64,000 bases of DNA from Linum tenue (GCA_946122785.1 CAMGYJ010000003.1:6484032-6548031); one strand, 5' to 3'. Counted from the first letter of the stretch, positions 44,300 through 56,808 are shown. A program made the numbers and translations. Notes: generated by a model from the sequence alone, not told the origin.

Positions 44300-45002
44300 T
44301 GTCAACCCTGTTTGTAATGTTTGTATAGATTCAGTTTGTATTGTTTGTCATTTTTTATGATATTTTGTACGGTTAGTATGCTTTGTACTGTTTGTCGGGT
44401 TATTTTGTAATGTTTGTATGCTTTGTTATTTTGTAATGTTTGTCGGTTTTTTTTTATAATGTTTGTAAACTTTGTTATTTTTGTGCACCATTTTTATCAT
44501 TTTTGTACGGTTAGTATGCTTTGTACAAGTTTACCAATCTGTATTGTAAGTAGTGTTATTCTGTACGTGTAGTATGCTTTGTACTGTTTGTCGGTTTCTT
44601 TTGTAATGTTTGTAATGTTTGTTATTTTGTAATGTTTGTTGGTTTCTTTTGTATTGTTTGTAATCTTTGTATGACTATTTTGCATATATTGTAATTTGTA
44701 ATTTTTGTTGCTCTAGTTTGTATACTTTTATGTTATGATTTGTATACTTTGTATTCATTTTTGTCCACCATGTTTGTCATTTTTGTCAACCATGTTTGTA
44801 ATGTTTTTTGCATCACAAATCAATACATATAAACTCTACAAATTATTAGTACTTACAATACAAACAGACGTGATTTGCATCACAAATCAATACATATAAA
44901 GTATACAAATGAATATTACAAAACATACAAACCATACAAATCACACTGATATTGTGTACAAAAGTACTAACAATACAAACTGACAACACTTTCATTACAA
45001 AT
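44300..45002. repeat. Degenerate TTTGTA array and its inverse
   Basis: About 25 TTTGTAATG/TTTGTATG-like words up to about 44805 are followed by the complementary TACAAA words to 45002, so the stretch could fold back on itself. Confidence 0.7.
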
Positions 45003-45778
45003 CACTATTCTTCCCTCTCTCTCCACCGTTGTTGCCGCCGTCGACTCTCTCTCCACCGATGCTGCCGCCCAACTCTCTCTACTGCCGTCACCACCTCTCT
45101 CTCTCTCCATCGTCGCGCCGCCTCTCTCTCCGCCGCCGTTGTCGACGCTCTCTCTCCGCCGCCTCTCTCTCCTCTATTTTCCGACGACTAGATCTACTTT
45201 CTCTCTCTCCAAGGCTGCCGCCTCTCTCTCCTCCAGCGTAGCGGCGCCACCATCTCTCTCTCCATCGACATCGTCGTCTTTCTCTTTCTCTCTCTCTCCT
45301 CCATCGGCGTTGCGATCTATTTCCTCCTCCGCCATGGCTTTCTCTCTCTCTGAACATCACAGCAGAAAAGGGAAGAGGAGGAGACGGTTGCAGAAGGGAG
45401 AAAAATCAATAATAATTCATAAAATAAAACTGGAAAATAGGAGTTAATAATATATTGATAATGCCAAAACTACCCTTCTCATTTAATAATAATTAATTGA
45501 TTTATCTGGACCATTAGATCAATCCAAGGGCTGAGAGGGCCTTAGTCAAGTGACTAAGGACCCCCCCTTAGTCATCAGATCCGGACTCCCTCTTTGATGC
45601 CTAAGAAAACTTTCTCTTTTATTTTCTGTTGCATTATTGGATAATTGGATTTTATTACCTAGCTATTAACGGGGAGTTGTGAACGTTGTATCTATATTTT
45701 CCGCTAGTGCAAATCCATCTTTTTTTTTATAGAAGTGCAAATCCATCTTTGGTAAAAAAAAAAAGCATCCCACTTCTA

Positions 45779-48700
45779 GGCCTGTTAGGTCCGGGTATAA
45801 TCTGATGCTTAAACCTATAGGTTTAAGCATTTTGCTTAAGTCATTCTATTGGTTGGTAGTGGATTAGTTAGTTAATAAAATGTTAGTAGTTAATAGGTAA
45901 TTGAGGTTAAATAAAGTTATTATGTAAATATAATTAATATTAATAATTGATTATGCTCTTTCTCTCTCCTCTCATAACTTTATCCATAACTCTCTCTCTG
46001 AACTACAATTAAAAGGAAATCCAAAATTAATTTAATTAGATCTTAATATTAAATGTTTAATAAAATTCAAACTTAATCATGTTTTCTCTTTTTAAAATAG
46101 AAATTATAAATTATAAATATGCTTTCTCATATCTTGACAACTTACAATGTAGTATTAACGTTTTGCAATGACATTATCAACGTTTATGAAATAAATCATT
46201 ATTATTAACAATTTTTGATCAATCGTTATCGTTTTACATTTTCATCATCGCCATTTATGAATGAATCATTGATTTACAACATCTTTACTAATGATTCGCA
46301 ATATCATTGATGCACAACATTATCATTATTGATAGTATTAGTAATGAGCTCCTAAAAACGAATCACTCGTTTCGACAAACAAAAAAAACCCGATATCATG
46401 ATACATCAAACATTGACAGACTGACAGTGTTCACTATTAACAGTACGCGACAAAATTGTAAAGATTTTAGGTCAATTGTTAGACGTTTTGAAACTATTAG
46501 CAATGATATACTTTCACGTTGTTAACGTTTTGATGAGAGTTGCTTAACATTTTAACGTAAACATGATGTTCTCATTCCAAAAATTGCATTGAAATTGAAA
46601 ATTATAAATGTTTGAGGTCAATTTTTAACGGTTTTGATACTATTAGTTATAATATACTTTAGCAATATTTTGGTGGGAGTTGCTTAACGTTTATAACGTG
46701 AAAGTGAAATTGTAAGTTGTAACAACTACATGATATCATGATACATTAACAAACATAAGCTCCTAGGTTGATAGAGATCAAACAAACCGTTAATAACGTA
46801 ATTTTTTTTAATTAATAACGAAAACATCAAGAACCAAAATATTATGTTTTATTGAATACAAAAACATTTATTTTCAACTAAATATAGTCTTTATCAATGA
46901 TTTAATGTGTTCTTATTAAAGGTTACTAAAGTACAAAACTAATAATGTCATAAAGTGTTTTATGAACAAATCATGTAAAAGTTGATAATAAATAACGATT
47001 ATTAAATATTTGATAATGAAAACTATATGTGAACATATGACATGACGTTACTAATTAATGAAAAATTGACAATGTTAAAAATAATCACCAAACAAGTCTA
47101 ATAAATAATTAATGAAAACATTTCGGGAGCCCATTACTAATAGTATCAATAATTATAATGTGAATCAATGATATTATGAATCATTAGTAAATATGTTGTA
47201 AATCAATGAATCATTCATAAACGTTGATGATGAAAATGTAAAACGGTAACAATTGATCCCAAATTCTTAATAATATAATAGTATAGAATTGATACGTATA
47301 TTGAAATCGTTAATAATGATAAGGTATAGTAATAATGAAATTATAGTAATAATGATTTATTTCATAAACGTTGATAATGTCATTACAAAACTTTACTACT
47401 ATATTGCAAGTTGTCACGAAGTGAGAGAGCATAGTTTTAATTTTCAATTTCCAATTTAAAAAGGGGAAAAATTATTAAGTTCGAATTTTATTAAATATAA
47501 AATATAATTAAATTAACTTTAGATTTTATTTTAATTGTAGTGGAGAGAGGATCATGAAGAAAGTTATGTGAGGAGAAAGAAAGATAATAATCAATTATAT
47601 TTGCATAATAACCTTATTTATTCTCAACTACCTATTAACTACTAACTCCTTATTAATCAATTATATAAGCGCACTAAGTTTTGGTTGGATTCTTGGGTTT
47701 TGCAGGGGAGCCTGAAGGAGGTGGCCACTATGCAAATTGCCGAGGACATGGAGCAAATGACGGTGGCTGATTACGTGACTGTCGAGGGAACGTGGCGCCT
47801 CGACATGTTTGAGGCCTTCCTGCCTGCTGAGGTCTGTCAGAAGATTCTCAGCGTGGCGGTCGACACGCTCTCCAATGAAGAGGACACGCTGTTCTGGACT
47901 GCTTCCCCGGACGGGAAATTCTCAACCAAGACGGCCTTCAACCTCATCATTCCGCAGCCGCAAGACCCGGATGAGAAGCTGTGGAGGACGATCTGGCGCC
48001 TTCCAGTCCCGGAGAGGGTTCGTGTTTTCATGTGGCAAACGTGCACCGGGAAAATTGCCACTAACAGTCTCCGTTTTCACAGGAAAGTAGCGGCGGACCC
48101 TTGTTGTCCGAAGTGCCCGGGGTCACCAGAGACAATCTTGCACACTCTCAGAGACTGCCCCCCAGCTACTTTCTTTTGGCTTCGGCAGATCGCGGGTTTG
48201 CAACAACAAGACTTCTTCACACTCGATCAGGGAGATTGGCTGCGGAGCAATCTCTCGAGGACGGATACGGTGGCGACAGGGATGCCTTGGCCTGCTTTTT
48301 TTAGTACGGCGCTTTGGCTCATTTGGAAAAACCGTTGTGTTCTCTGTATGCAGGGTACTGGAGCAGCTCTCACCCCCCCCCCCCCTCACTGGAACACTCG
48401 ATTTTGGCCAAGACGAAGATGTGGTACAATGCTTGGCTCGCCCCTCCTCTCCTTCCCTGTAAAGGAAATCGCCCAGCTGACAGAGTGGAGGAAGAAGTGG
48501 GTTGGAGGTCACCGCCAGAGGGATGGATCACGTTGAACACTGACGGAGCCTCCAACGGCAATCCTGGGCCAGCAGGGGCTGGGGGTGTGTTACGCGATCA
48601 GATGGGGCACTGGGTCGCAGGCTTTGTCGCCAATCTTGGCACCGCCACGGCGATTCTCTCGGAGCTTTGGGGAATTTCCTTTGGGCTTGACATCGCTTGG

Positions 48701-49135
48701 AAGCACGGAGGAAGAGCTATTCACATCCAGACGGATTCGCAGCTGGCGCTTCAGCTTATTGAGGCTAGGCATGACCCGATTCACCCGTATGCTACTCTCC
48801 TCTCCACCATTCGCAGGAAGATTAACCGTGACTGGCTGGTTCGCCTAACGCATACTTACCGAGAAGGGAATAGAGTCGCGGACTGGCTCTCGAAGCACAG
48901 TCTCGTCTATCCCTACGGCATGCATGAGTTAACGAACCCGCCGCCAGGAATTAATTCTCTGCTCAGGGACGACATGATGGGCATTACCAGCACCCGCAGG
49001 GTGGTTGCTACCTCTCCTTCCCCTCTTTTCACCTCCATGTAATCCTCTTTTCTTGGCTGTTTGCCTCCGTCTAATGCAAAAAAAAAAACAATATGCTTAA
49101 ACTTTTAAACTTAAGCACAGGAACCCAGACCTGCC
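45779..49135. mobile_element. Large foldback element with arms of about 550 bp, invaded by a LINE
   Basis: The left arm (about 45779-46345) is repeated inverted at about 47120-47670 plus 49089-49135. Shared stretches include GACATTATCAACGTTTATG then AAATAAATCATTATTA, and TAGTAGTTAATAGGTA. Outer words AGGTCCGGGT and AGGTCTGGGT face each other. The central spacer has a direct repeat (46463-46545 and 46615-46695). No transposase. Target-site candidates ACTTCTAG and ACGTCTAG differ by one base, so the exact ends are uncertain. Confidence 0.65.
47670..49088 (+). pseudogene. 5'-truncated L1-type LINE: zf-RVT and RNase H end of ORF2
   Basis: It begins in KFWLDSWV. The frame to about 48370 contains the LINE zf-RVT block (LFWTASPDGKFSTKTAF, WRLPVPERVRVFMW, CCPKCPGSPETILHTLRDC). 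A run of 13 C at about 48373-48385 shifts the frame. The second frame carries RNase H with LNTDGASNGNPGPAG (Asp), SELWG (Glu), IQTDSQLAL (Asp) and EGNRVADWLSKH, stopping at 49042. A short A-run at 49078-49088 is the LINE tail. RT and endonuclease are lost, as is usual for truncated LINE copies. Confidence 0.9.
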
Positions 49136-49140
49136 ACGTC

Positions 49141-49594
49141 TAGTGATGGCAATGGGGCGAGGCGGGGCGGATACCTCAATTCCCATGCCCCGCCCCATGC
49201 TACTACAGGTCGAGACGGGTAAAACCCGCGCGGGTACGGGGCGGGGCGGGTCGGCCCACTCTTACACGTTGTTAAAAAAATACAAGTAAATTTTACTTTT
49301 TACAAAAAAACGTAGGAAAAAACACTTTAAGAATGAAAAATATTGATAAAATAATGCATAATTGAGCCTAACAAGTTGAAAGATCGACTCTAACTAGTTG
49401 AAGAAAAGTCAAAATAGGAGAAATATGTATAGATATTGTAAGAAATTGAGATAAAATGAGTCTAGAACGGGACGGGGCGGGGCAGGACGGATCGGAAGTA
49501 GATACCCATGCCTCGCCCCACGCTACTGCGGGTCGGGTAATACCCACCCCATTATGGATCAGGTCGGCGGGGCGGGTTGAAATTGCCATCACTA
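49141..49594. mobile_element. hAT-type MITE with GC-rich ends
   Basis: TAGTGATGGCAAT on the left and ATTGCCATCACTA on the right form 13 bp perfect inverted ends. GGCGGGGCGG-type blocks sit inside both ends. Flanks GCCACGTC (49133-49140) and GCCATGTC (49595-49602) fit an 8 bp duplication with one C-to-T change. Confidence 0.8.
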
Positions 49595-49602
49595 GCCATG
49601 TC

Positions 49603-50177
49603 GAATAAACCTTCCTCAACTTCAGGCTGTGGTCTTTGTAAATAAAAAAAACTGCAGGCTGTGGACTTTCGTAAGTGGGCTTGCCATACTTATTACGTTT
49701 ATTCCCCGCCCCGAGTTTCAGATTCAACCCTATTCGGCTCAGGTTCAAACCTATAGAAACTTCTAATAAGCCCAAATGATTGAGCTGCGAATTGCCTAGT
49801 GGGCCGTTGGCCCTCACCTTTCCTCTGCCAAATCCCATCCCCACGATGGATTGAGGCAAACTTTCATTTCAAGCCTATTCATGCATTCAACCTCTCTCAT
49901 ATGTTACTAGAGTTGGGCCAGATCGTTGGGCGGATGATTACATCAAAAGTATAAGCAGTAACAGTAATTACCAGAATCGTTTATTTGGTATAATGAAAGA
50001 ATCCAAATTATTCTAGAAGTTTAATGGCTCATATAAATTAAGAAGCTCGCTTGAATTAAAGGAGAAAACCGGAAAAGGAACAAGACTAACCAGTCCTTCC
50101 GAGTTGTGCGCAGGAGCCAAGAAAATGGGTTGTAAATGTGAAATATTAGTGATACAATTCAATGAGATAATACCTAA
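49603..50177. other. Unannotated spacer
   Basis: No coding, RNA gene or repeat structure recognised. The minus-strand frame at 49368-49859 crosses the MITE end and is fortuitous. Confidence 0.5.
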
Positions 50178-50658
50178 TATTTTTTGGTTAATATATTTGT
50201 ATGGTCAGAATTTTGACCATAATAAATATCATGACCAATTTTTTCGATTTATAACATCCTGATCCAAACTATATATCAAAGTAACGACATTGGTCAAACT
50301 CAATTTTTGACCGTTATCTTGGACGGTCAAACGCGTTGACTAACGGTCAACCTGCCGTGTTACCACCCAATAAGTATAAATAAACTTCAAAATCTCTAAA
50401 CTCCACATCATCCCTAATTTCAATTTTTTATATAATTAATTAAATAAATAAATAAACTATTTATGTAATAACTATTAGTTACCATGAATTAATGCCATGC
50501 TCTGAAACGCAATAGAAAAGGGGAAGAATTGCTTTTCGGCTTTTCGCATCATCAATTGCAAAAACTAAAAAAACAAAACAACAAAAGCCTAATTCATCCC
50601 TCTACCGACTGTTCCCTTCCGACGCCAGATTTGACTTTTGAGTGAAACTGATGCAAGC

Positions 50659-51262
50659 CAGGGACGGAGCCGGGTATTGGGGTGTTTCGGGACACCCCTA
50701 ATTTTTGGGATAACGATTATCCAATTCTTGATAGTAGTTTTCTAAAAAAATATAAGTGGTAGATTAGGTGATTTAAATTAGGATACTAAGATTATTAGTA
50801 AACATGTTTTTCATTAGACCACAACTCATTTGTTATTGTATTTTAAACACTAGTTTAATAGTAAAAATGATATTCCTACTCCCAATTATTTTGAAAATCT
50901 AACAATTGAACCTAATTACGGGTTATCCTTATTCCCTCCATTCTATCATATTCATTGGTTTACTTGCTTCTCAAAGTAATTGATTTTACCGATTGCAACT
51001 GCAGGTGTTGAAATAACATATTTAGTTTTGGGAAACTTTAAGAACAAGTTTCGAAATTGATTAAATGATCAGTTTGTGAATGATTGTATAGTAAGAAGGA
51101 GATATTTGTTGAGCCGTCCAGACACTTGAGTATATTTTGTAACACGCCATAGACTTTTATTGTAACTTGTATTAGTTAGATATTTTCTAATTTAAAATTA
51201 TTTAATTATTTATTTAATTTTTAAAGAGGGCACCCTATATAAATTTTCTGGCTCCGCCACTA
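50659..51262. mobile_element. Non-autonomous hAT-type element, 604 bp
   Basis: Begins CAGGGACGGAGCC and ends GGCTCCGCCACTA, with perfect 8 bp duplication ATGCAAGC at 50651-50658 and 51263-51270. Same family as 24353-25027. Confidence 0.88.
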
Positions 51263-51270
51263 ATGCAAGC

Positions 51271-51709
51271 TACACCATATTTCGCAGGAGAAGGCGGTGA
51301 AGAAGACTCAGATGGCTGGCGATTTTGGGTGCTCTGTCTCTGCCGAACACGGAGATTTGAGGCAAATCATGCAACATCACCGACTCTCTCACCCGCCTAG
51401 ACCAGAACCCGGCTTCCGAGAAGATTTTGGGTTCCCTCGATAAGATTCTGGGTTCTTTTAGTCGCGATGGAACCCAATTGCTTCCATCCTTGATTTTCGT
51501 TACCCTATTCCCCCAAAGTAGGGATTCTGGTGCTTGTCCGCTTCCTTGGGATTCAGAGTTCCGAAGAACCCTAATCTCCAAATTAGACGACAATAAATAG
51601 CTTGGTTCTTCTATGGATCAGAGCCAGCAGAGGAATCAGTTTGCTAGTAAAGAACTGGATGAACTGACAGCAGGGGGTTCTTCAATTTGAGTTATCCAAT
51701 TTGGGCTCC
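51271..51709 (+). other. Gene-like unique segment inside the Mutator-like element
   Basis: GC-balanced sequence. One frame reads MAGDFGCSVSAEHGDLRQIM and another LGSLDKILGSFSRDG, with stops between. I do not recognise a family. It could be captured exon sequence. Confidence 0.35.
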
Positions 51710-51714
51710 TCAAT

Positions 51715-52043
51715 TATCAGACGATTTGTCAAAAAGCCTTACCCCTGTTTTGCCCAGATCAGCTTCAACATCAACAACGCAGTCGACCGTTAGTTGGAGC
51801 GACGCCGTACGAGGAAAAGGGAAGATGCCCGTTATATGAAGCGACGTCGTTCCAGTAAAGAGGATGGCGCCAAGATTGTTAGAGCACAGTAACCCTATAT
51901 TTGAAATGCTTTTCACCCCTGTCTTTACTATCTTCTTCACCCTTCAATGTTGAATTGTAGTGATCTGTAATGGCTATATAAACCAAACGATGAATGAGAA
52001 GCAGCCTAAGGGCTTTTAGGGTTTCAACCCATCTCTGGTAACA
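51715..52043 (+). repeat. 5' LTR of degenerate copia element
   Basis: TATCAGACGATTTGTC to CTCTGGTAACA, 329 bp, with a GGCTATATAAACC promoter-like box near 51973. Confidence 0.9.
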
Positions 52044-52056
52044 TGGTATCAGAGCC
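52044..52056 (+). other. Primer-binding site, tRNA-iMet
   Basis: TGGTATCAGAGCC directly follows the LTR. Confidence 0.88.
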
Positions 52057-52092
52057 TAAACCCTAGCCGCCCAAACACCACAACACAACACA

Positions 52093-53076
52093 ATGGCAAC
52101 AACAAGCAATGCAGATCCCATGGCGGATCCCTACTACTTACATGGTTCAGATCAGCCCGGGTTGATGTTGGTAGGTGAGAAGTTAACCACCACCAACTAC
52201 AATGACTGGAGCAAAGCCATGTTCAATGCACTTGGCGCGAAGAACAAGCTCGATTTCATCAACGGAGCCATCACTGCACCTGCAGAAGACGACGCTCAGT
52301 ATGGTCCATGGAGCAGGAACAACACAATGGTTCTAAACGGGATCCAACAGGAAGTCAAACCTGGTATAAGGAAGACGATCATGTCCCTGCAGCTTGCATC
52401 TGAGGCATGGCAGAGTCTGCGAGCAAGATATGGACAGGGAGACTTGATCAGGATAGTTGAGTTGATTGAAGCTCTCTCTACCTTAAAGCAAGGTACTCTT
52501 TCTGTGACTGAGTACTATGGTCACCTGATCACTATTAAAGATGAATTAGACAGCTATCAGCCTATCAATCTTTGTCAATGCACTCCAAATAGCTATCGAG
52601 ATTGTGCAGCCATGAAGTTAGTCCTAGCCTATAGGGACACTAACTATGTGATCCAGTTTCTAAGAGGATTGAATGATAACTTCAGCTTAGTTAGGTCCCA
52701 AGTTCTGTTTGGAGAGACCTTGCCCTCAATTGATAGGGTTTTTCAGTGAATGATGCAACATGAAAGGCATCAATATGGCACTCAACATGCTGCTGTTCTA
52801 TCTGTTGAAAGTATGATACTGTCAGCCCAAGGTTATGAGGGCAGAAGGTCAAGCATACCTGGGAAGAGGCCATACTGCACTTTTTGTAAGATGTTGGGCC
52901 ATGTTGAGGATGCCTGTTACCACAAACATGGCTGGCCTCCAGGAATGCTGCCTCGAGCCCCGCCTCCTAATGTCCCAGCTGCTACTAGACCCCTTACCTG
53001 TACCTACTGCAAGAAGAGTTGCCACACTAAGGACATGTGCTTTCAGAAACATGGCTACCCTCCTGCAACCGGCTAA
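52093..53076 (+). pseudogene. Copia gag of degenerate element
   Basis: It starts ATG 52093. The Retrotran_gag_3 type N-terminus shows YYLHGSDQPGLMLV, TTTNYNDWSKAM and NKLDFINGAI, then AWQSLRARYGQGD. A single TGA at 52747-52749 interrupts. The same frame continues with a knuckle C..C....H....C (CTFCKMLGHVEDAC) and a second, altered one (CTYCKKSCHTKDMC), to a stop at 53076. Gag forms the particle. Confidence 0.92.
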
Positions 53077-54367
53077 AGGAGCAACAACACTTCTTTTGCT
53101 AGGCCTAAACCTCATGTCAATGCTGCTGCTAGTGACATTCCATATGACAATCAGCAAGAAGTCCGCCTAACCAAAGCAGATTATGACCGGTTCATGAGCC
53201 TTCTTGCAGACAGAAAGTCCCAGGCCTCTACATCCCATTCAGCAGCAGCTGGCTTTGTTCATCCTCATTCTAACAATTCAGATAAATTCTTACTTAATAT
53301 CAGTAGTTTTTCTCCTTCAACAAGGACATGGATCCTCGACACTAGGGCTTCAGACCACATTGTTTGCTCATTAGATAACCTTAGTACCTACAGAAGGACT
53401 CACAATGTTTCCATCACATTACTAACTGGGGATAGAGTTGAAGCTACTCATGTTGGTACCATTAATCAGATTGCTGGGTTAACCTTAGAGGAAGTGTTGT
53501 TCGTGCCTCATTTCACGTTCAACCTAATCTCAGTAAGTAAGTTAACCACAAACAAGTCATTGTGCTTAACTTTTTACTCTGATTTATGTTTAATACAGGA
53601 CATGGAGCTGAGGAGAATGACTGGTTCTGCTAAGCTCTCCCATGGCCTTTATCATATGCAAAACATAGGAGTACAGGAATCCTAAAACCATAGCCACCAC
53701 AACTCTTAATCCTTTTGACCTTTGGCATTTCAGATTAGGGCATGTCTCCCATAGTAAGATTCCTCATTTGAAAAGACTTTGTACATCCATAGAGACAAAC
53801 ATATCTTTACCCTGTGATGTTTGCCATTTTGCAAAGCAAAAGAGGCTGCCTTTTTCATCTAGTTCTTCTGTAACAGTGAACCCCTTTGAACTAATTCATG
53901 TTGATATTTGGGGTCCTAATCCTAGCCCTACTTATGATGGATTCAAGTATTTTCTTACAATTGTGGATGACTATACACGTATGACTTAGATAATTCTTAT
54001 GGAAACCAAGGCTGAAACCAGAACCAGATTGCAGGAATTTTGCACTCTGGTAGAAAGACAACATCAGTGTCTTGTTAAGAGGATTAGAAGTGACCAAGGT
54101 CGTGAGTTTCTCATGTTAGAGTATTTCCTTTCCACTGGCATTATCCATGAGATGTCTTGCATTGAGACACCACAGCAAAACAGTAGAGTCGAAAGAAAAC
54201 ACCAACACATCTTGTCCATAGCTAGAGCTCTCAAATTCCAAGCTAACTTACCTACTGGTTTTTGGGGAGATTGTGTAAGGCATGCTGTTTACTTGATCAA
54301 TAGAGTCCCTACCCCTATCTTAAACAATATCACCCCGTATGAAAAGCTATTCAACAAACAACACTGA
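53077..54367 (+). pseudogene. Copia protease and integrase of degenerate element
   Basis: The protease site reads LDTRASDHIV, so the glycine of the DTGAS-type triad is arginine and the enzyme would be inactive. Integrase follows after a stop and frameshift near 53690: CDVCHFAKQKRLPF, HVDIWGPNPSP (Asp), a TAG at 53987-53989 in place of a Trp codon, then IRSDQGREF (Asp) and PQQNSRVERKHQH (Glu). Confidence 0.9.
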
Positions 54368-54983
54368 TTTAACAGCTTTGAAGGTATTTTGGTTGTTTAG
54401 CTTTTTCATCCACTCTCAGCAACCACAAAAAAAAAATTCCAACCAAGAGCTCGAAAAGGCATATTCATTGGTCACACACAAGGCATCAAAGGTTATAAGA
54501 TCTATGATCTTGAGAGTCATGATATATTTACCTCGAGAGATGTTAAGTTTTATGAGTCTTCTTTCCCTTTCAAAGATTCCTCCCAGGTTCCTGATGCACC
54601 AGACAATCCCTCCTCTGCTGATCTCTATACCTTTCTACCAGATTACACTTCCTCCTCCCCTGACATCCACATTCACCAACCACGCTCTAATCCTTCTTCT
54701 TCTTCTTCCTGCCCTCCTCCTACCTCTCCTCTTCCACCTCAACCTTCACCTTCACCACCTGCTCAACCTAGTGCCATTCCCCAATCTTCTGCTGATGCAC
54801 CTATTGCTGTCAGAAAAGCAACCCGCCATCCCAAACCCCCTTCACACCTCCAAAATTACCATTGCAACATGCTTATACAGTCTTCTTCAAACAGTCATTC
54901 AACTCAGCTTCCTACTCTAGGTATTACATATCCTCTCTATGATGTGGTCAATTATGATTCCTTATTAGATTCTCACAAGCATC
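54368..54983 (+). pseudogene. Integrase C-terminus and linker, frameshifted
   Basis: In the alternative frame a GIFIGHTQGIKGYKIYDLE block appears (integrase tail), then a Ser/Pro-rich linker leading to the RT. The open 193-codon frame over this stretch is a shadow in the wrong register. A run of nine A near 54428 marks the frameshift. Confidence 0.75.
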
Positions 54984-56459
54984 TTGAGTATTTCATCTCA
55001 CAAAGAGCCAGAGTCTTACCAAGAGGCCATCCTCACTCCTGAATGGGATGATGCCATGATCCAAGAAACAACAGCCCTTGAAAATAATCATAAATGGGAC
55101 ATAGTCAGCCTCCCACCAAACAAGAAAGCAATTGGGAACAAATGGGTTTATAAGTTCAAGTTCTTACATGATGGAACTCTTGAGCGACGCAAGGCACGCT
55201 TGGTGGCCAAAGGATACAGCCAACAAGAGGGCATCGATTACCAAGACACATTTGCCCCAGTCATCAAAATGACCACAATAAGATTGTTTCTCGCTATTGC
55301 TGCTGCAAAGAACTGGTTCGTCCACCAGTTAGATATTAACAATGCTTTCTTACATGGAGACTTAACTGAAGAAGTCTACATGAAGCTCCCACAAGGCTAC
55401 AAAGCTCCTGCAAACACCCATAATCCAGTCTGTTTACTGCGAAAGTCCCTGTATGGTTTTAAACAGGCCTCTCGTCAGTGGTTTGCTAAACTGGCTGATT
55501 CTCTCTTCACTCAAGGTTACACATCAAGTAAGGTTGATCATTCTCTTTTCTTCAAAGTGACTCCACATTCATACACTTGCATACTTGTCTATGTTGATGA
55601 TCTGCTTGTTGGAGGAGATGACCTCACTGAGATCACAGCAATCAAGAGTTTCCTCCATGACACATTTAGCATCAAAGACTTGGGGAATTTAAAATACTTC
55701 CTTGGCATCGAAGTTGCTAGGAACTCTGCTGGTATCCACTTATCTCAACGCAAATACACCTTGGAAATTATTGATGATGCAGATCCGCTCTTGTCTTGGC
55801 CAGTCACCACCCCCGTGGATTACAAGATTCACCTCTCCAGCACCAACATTGATCCCTTCCCTGATCCTGACCTCTATCGCAGATTGGTGGGCAAGCTTGT
55901 ATACTTGACTACCACACGCCCTGACATTAGCTATGCTACACATCAAGTTAGTCAGTATATGTCTAGCCCCAGTGTTCTCCACTTCAAGGCTGTTGAACGG
56001 ATTCTATGATACCTAAAAACAACTCCTTCTACTGGTCTTCTTTTCTCTTCGACATCTCCACTCCATCTTCAAGGATTCAACAATTTAGATTGGGCTTCTT
56101 GTGTCGACACTCGCCGTTCAGTGACTGGCTACTGCATCTATCTCGGGAACTCATTGATCTCCTGGAAAAGTAAGAAACAAAAGACAGTTTCGCGCTCCTC
56201 TTGCGAAGCCGAATACAGAGAATTGCCAGCATCGATCTACTGCGACAATCAATCTGCTCCGTATATTGCTGAAAACCCCACTTTTCACGAACGAACAAAG
56301 CACATCGAAATTGATTGCCACCTCGTTCGTGAGAAGCTTTAGGCCAACATCATCAAGCTATTGCACGTCTCCACTTCCCACCAACTGGATGATCTGTTCG
56401 CAAAACCATTACCCCCAGCTCCATTCTCTCACCTGATGTCCAAGCTCGGTGTGCATCAA
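54984..56459 (+). pseudogene. Copia RT and RNase H of degenerate element
   Basis: RT is open for 341 codons: NKWVYKFKFLHDGT, KARLVAKGYSQQEGIDY, HQLDINNAFLHGDL, KSLYGFKQASRQW and the catalytic LVYVDDLLVGGDD. A TGA at 56007-56009 stands in place of an Arg codon before YLK. RNase H shows NLDWASC (Asp), [10 protein letters not shown] (Glu) and YCDNQSAPY (Asp), but about 20-25 residues normally found between the last two blocks are missing. Confidence 0.92.
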
Positions 56460-56463
56460 CTAT

Positions 56464-56474
56464 GGGGGGGGGGG
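56464..56474 (+). other. Polypurine tract (G-run)
   Basis: A run of 11 G directly before TATCAGAC of the right LTR. Confidence 0.75.
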
Positions 56475-56803
56475 TATCAGACAATTTGTCAAAAAGCCTT
56501 ACCCCTGTTTTTCCCCAATCAGCTTCAACATCAACAGCGCAGTCGACCATTAGTTGGAGCGACATCGTACAAGGAAAAGGGAAGATGCTCGTTATATGAA
56601 GCGACATCGTTCCAGTAAAGAGGATGGCGCCAAGATTGTTAGAGCATAGTAACTCTGTATTTGAAATGCTTTTCACCCCTGTCTTTACTTTCTTCTTCAC
56701 CCTTCAATGTTGGACTGTAGTGATCTGTAATGGCTATATAAACCAAACGATAAATGAGAAGCATCCTAAGGGCTTTTAGGGTTTCAACCCATCTCTGGTA
56801 ACA
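56475..56803 (+). repeat. 3' LTR of degenerate copia element
   Basis: TATCAGACAATTTGTC to CTCTGGTAACA, 329 bp, followed by TTAAT. Confidence 0.9.
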
Positions 56804-56808
56804 TTAAT

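Larger units (their letters stand above)
51715..56803 (+). mobile_element. Degenerate Ty1/copia retrotransposon with 329 bp LTRs
   Basis: LTRs of equal length (51715-52043, 56475-56803) with about 19 differences by eye (nearly 6%). Flanks TCAAT (51710-51714) and TTAAT (56804-56808) fit a mutated 5 bp duplication. Both LTRs begin TATCAG instead of TG and end AACA. A tRNA-iMet primer site, gag, protease, integrase, RT and RNase H are recognisable but broken. Confidence 0.9.

Noticed and set aside
49368..49859. Minus-strand 163-codon ORF
   Set aside because: It crosses the end of a hAT MITE, has no family motif, and its composition follows the GC-rich MITE ends.
54339..54920. 193-codon ORF between integrase and RT
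   Set aside because: Wrong register: another frame gives the integrase tail and Ser/Pro linker expected in copia elements.
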